Assembly: GCA_004431415.1 (NCBI GenBank) | Contig: QPMI01000452.1 | Coordinates: 248,001-312,000, forward strand | Origin: Cyanophora paradoxa | Lineage: Eukaryota; Glaucocystophyceae; Cyanophorales; Cyanophoraceae | DNA length: 64,000 nucleotides | Direction: 5' to 3' | In this document: positions 62,577 to 64,000 of the stretch, piece by piece | Layout: each line of letters opens with the position of its first letter | Numbering within the stretch: position 1 is the first letter of the stretch | Made by a program: the position numbers and the translations under genes | Notes under the pieces: generated by a model | Databases searched by the model: none | What the model was told of the DNA's origin: nothing | Seen by the model: the letters and a program-made list of their open reading frames with translations, nothing else

Positions 62577-63981
62577 ATGGCTTCTAGGAGACCGCTCCCG
62601 CCGACGACGCTGCGGCGTCGATCACCGTCGCAACGTCGAGCGCGGGCCCCTCCCACGACCGCGCGAGCTCCGCCGCCGCCGCGGCCGCCGCGCCGACGGC
62701 CTCCGGCTCTACCCTCCCGCCCGCCTCCTCCCACTCGCCGCCGGAGCCGCCGGCGCCGCCCTCCGCGCCCGCGACGGTCCGGAAGAGCCCTTCCGCGCGG
62801 TGGCGGTCCCCGCGCCGCCCCGCCGGCGCTGACGCTCACGGGGCGGCATGGGGCGGGGCGGCAGAGTCGCAGGCGGTGTCGGAGTCGATCGGTCTGCTGC
62901 GGACGATGCGGCTGTACGGCGGTGCCGGCCCGCCGCACGCCGACGGCGCCCTGTACCGCGCGCCTCGCACAGCTTCGGCAGTGCAGTTGAGCACATCCGC
63001 CGCGGCCGCCCCTTCTGGGACCCCGGTCCGTGCAATCAAAGGCTTAGGCGCCGGTCTCAGACGCTGGACCGGTGCAGACGCCCGTCCCAGACGCCCGCCG
63101 CTGCCCGCCGCCCGCCGCTGCCCGCCGCCCGCCTTGCCCGCCGCCGGAAGCTGAGCGCTTTGGGCGCAGCCTGGCAGCGGTGAAGCCGCGGCAGTCGCTG
63201 GACCTTGGCGGGCTCGTCCGCACGCGCACCCGCCGCCTCGCCGACCTCGACCCCGTCAAGTCTCGGTGCACTCGCCCGCCCGCTCGAGCCTGCGCGGGAA
63301 TAACTGAGACGGCGCGCGATGGGCGGGCAGGCCGCGCCCCATCCGCAAGATCATAGACGACTTCCCCGAAATGTGGCGCCTGGCTCGCATGGGTGCGGCC
63401 CGTTCCCGTACCCCGTGATCGCCTCCAACGACGTACCCCCGCAGACGAGACGGTACGGACCCGCTCGGGGTACGTGCCCCACGAGATGCTCAACGAGGCG
63501 AGCGCCCGTACCCCTTTTCGGCTCCATCCCCGTTCCTGATGCCTGTACCCCTGCTCGCCCTCCCGCGCAGCTGCGGGGCATGTTCCACAAAGAGTCCGTA
63601 CCCCTTCCTAGCCAACTCCGTTACCCCCCGGCCCCTCACCCGTACCCCCCAGGTACTACATCCCCGTGCGGAACATCTTCCGCTACTACGCGCACCTCGA
63701 TGGCGCCAAGGGGCGTGTACCCCTCCCCCTTCCCTTGCTTCCCCTACCCCTGACCCGGCCGGCGGGGGTACAGGTGAAGGCGATCGCGGTGCGGGCGCGG
63801 CACGGCGACGGGGAGGAGATGTACACGGTCAACAAGCGGGGTACACCCCCACCCCGCCTCCCCACCGCCCCCGCCTGCCTGCCGCTCACTTGATCTCCTT
63901 TCTTCCCCCTCAGCAGGGATAGCTGGGAGCCTCTGCAGCGACGGGTCGTTCCGGGAGAGTCTGAAGGGGCCCGCCCATAGC
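62577..63981 (+). CDS. Repeated gene, copy D
   Basis: The start shares the 1-nt loss of copy B (ATGGCTTCTAGGAG at 62,577). Its 3' half is better preserved than in B: VKPRQSLDLGGLVRTRTRRL (about 63,183), IRKIIDDFPEMWRLARMG (63,342), YYIPVRNIFRYYAHLDGAK (63,653-63,710), VKAIAVRARHGDGEEMYTVN (63,775-63,835), and DSWEPLQRRVVPGESEGARP with TAG at 63,979-63,981. It shows how the family protein probably ends. It may be expressed from a later start, or be a pseudogene. Confidence 0.4.
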
Positions 63982-64000
63982 TGGGGGAGAGTCCCCCTCA

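Larger units (their letters stand above)
52343..63981. repeat. Tandem segmental duplication, period about 7.27 kb
   Basis: 53,100-56,500 (end of copy A, segment X, minisatellite, copy B) matches 60,300-63,900 (end of copy C, X', minisatellite, copy D) in the same orientation and order, with an offset of about 7,268-7,274 bp and few differences. The unshared middle (57.0-59.1 kb) holds the LRR paralogue. Confidence 0.9.

Noticed and set aside
52343-63981. Treating the 7.27-kb duplication purely as an assembly error
   Set aside because: The copies differ by indels and substitutions, and the middle contains unique DNA, so a real duplication is more likely, although read depth should be checked.

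Overview
The window is a eukaryotic nuclear contig in two parts. Bases 1 to about 14,663 are AT-rich and carry an integrated virus-like element. Bases from about 14,664 to 64,000 are very GC-rich, intron-dense host DNA. The host has plastid-type genes (a Tat-type lumenal FKBP and a cyclophilin, both with a Phe near the N-terminus), a mitochondrial bL12 and a GCKIII kinase, so a unicellular alga with a high-GC nuclear genome is the best reading. The lineage cannot be fixed from this sequence alone.

Element, 1-14,663 (left end outside the window). Plus-strand module: zinc-ribbon/Vsr-like nuclease (partial), A32/FtsK-HerA packaging ATPase, a coiled-coil protein and three small ORFs. Minus-strand module: PrimPol-SF3 (D5-like) primase-helicase, a small basic protein and a zinc/DUF5710-like protein, each behind the same TATATATAGA promoter box. 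Then comes a protein-primed family-B DNA polymerase followed after 3 nt by a DD(35)E rve integrase. This gene set is that of mavirus-type virophages and Polinton-like viruses. Capsid and protease genes are not in the window and would lie to the left. The right end is rearranged: about 1.64 kb (polymerase C-terminus plus integrase) is present twice in inverted orientation around a 795-bp spacer of broken end repeats. Two genes show likely 1-nt shifts at their starts. The element ends in a 283-bp AT-rich block with perfect 28-bp inverted repeats, directly against a truncated tyrosine-recombinase ORF.

Host, 14.7-52 kb. In order: an uncharacterised minus-strand gene; an OB-fold/zinc-ribbon gene (RPA1/MEIOB-like); an LRR-SAM-TIR gene whose TIR closely matches the SARM1 type, with catalytic Glu and a CaaX end; plastid FKBP; GCKIII (MST/STK24-26) kinase; mitochondrial bL12; a small membrane protein; plastid cyclophilin; a many-exon amino-acid-permease-like transporter; a small coiled-coil/membrane locus; an ML/NPC2-like secreted protein; and a secreted glycine-rich repeat protein. 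Introns commonly start GTACC, GTGCG or GTCCG, with some GC-AG introns, and have a CTGAC/CTAAC-like branch site just before CAG.

Host, 52-64 kb. A tandem segmental duplication of about 7.27 kb gives four copies (A-D) of an unrecognised gene, two copies of a 118-bp minisatellite and, between them, a frameshifted paralogue of the LRR gene with a different C-terminus. A nearly perfect 63-bp palindrome marks the left edge. Local duplication of exon-intron boundaries and palindrome-rich intergenic blocks recur through the host part.
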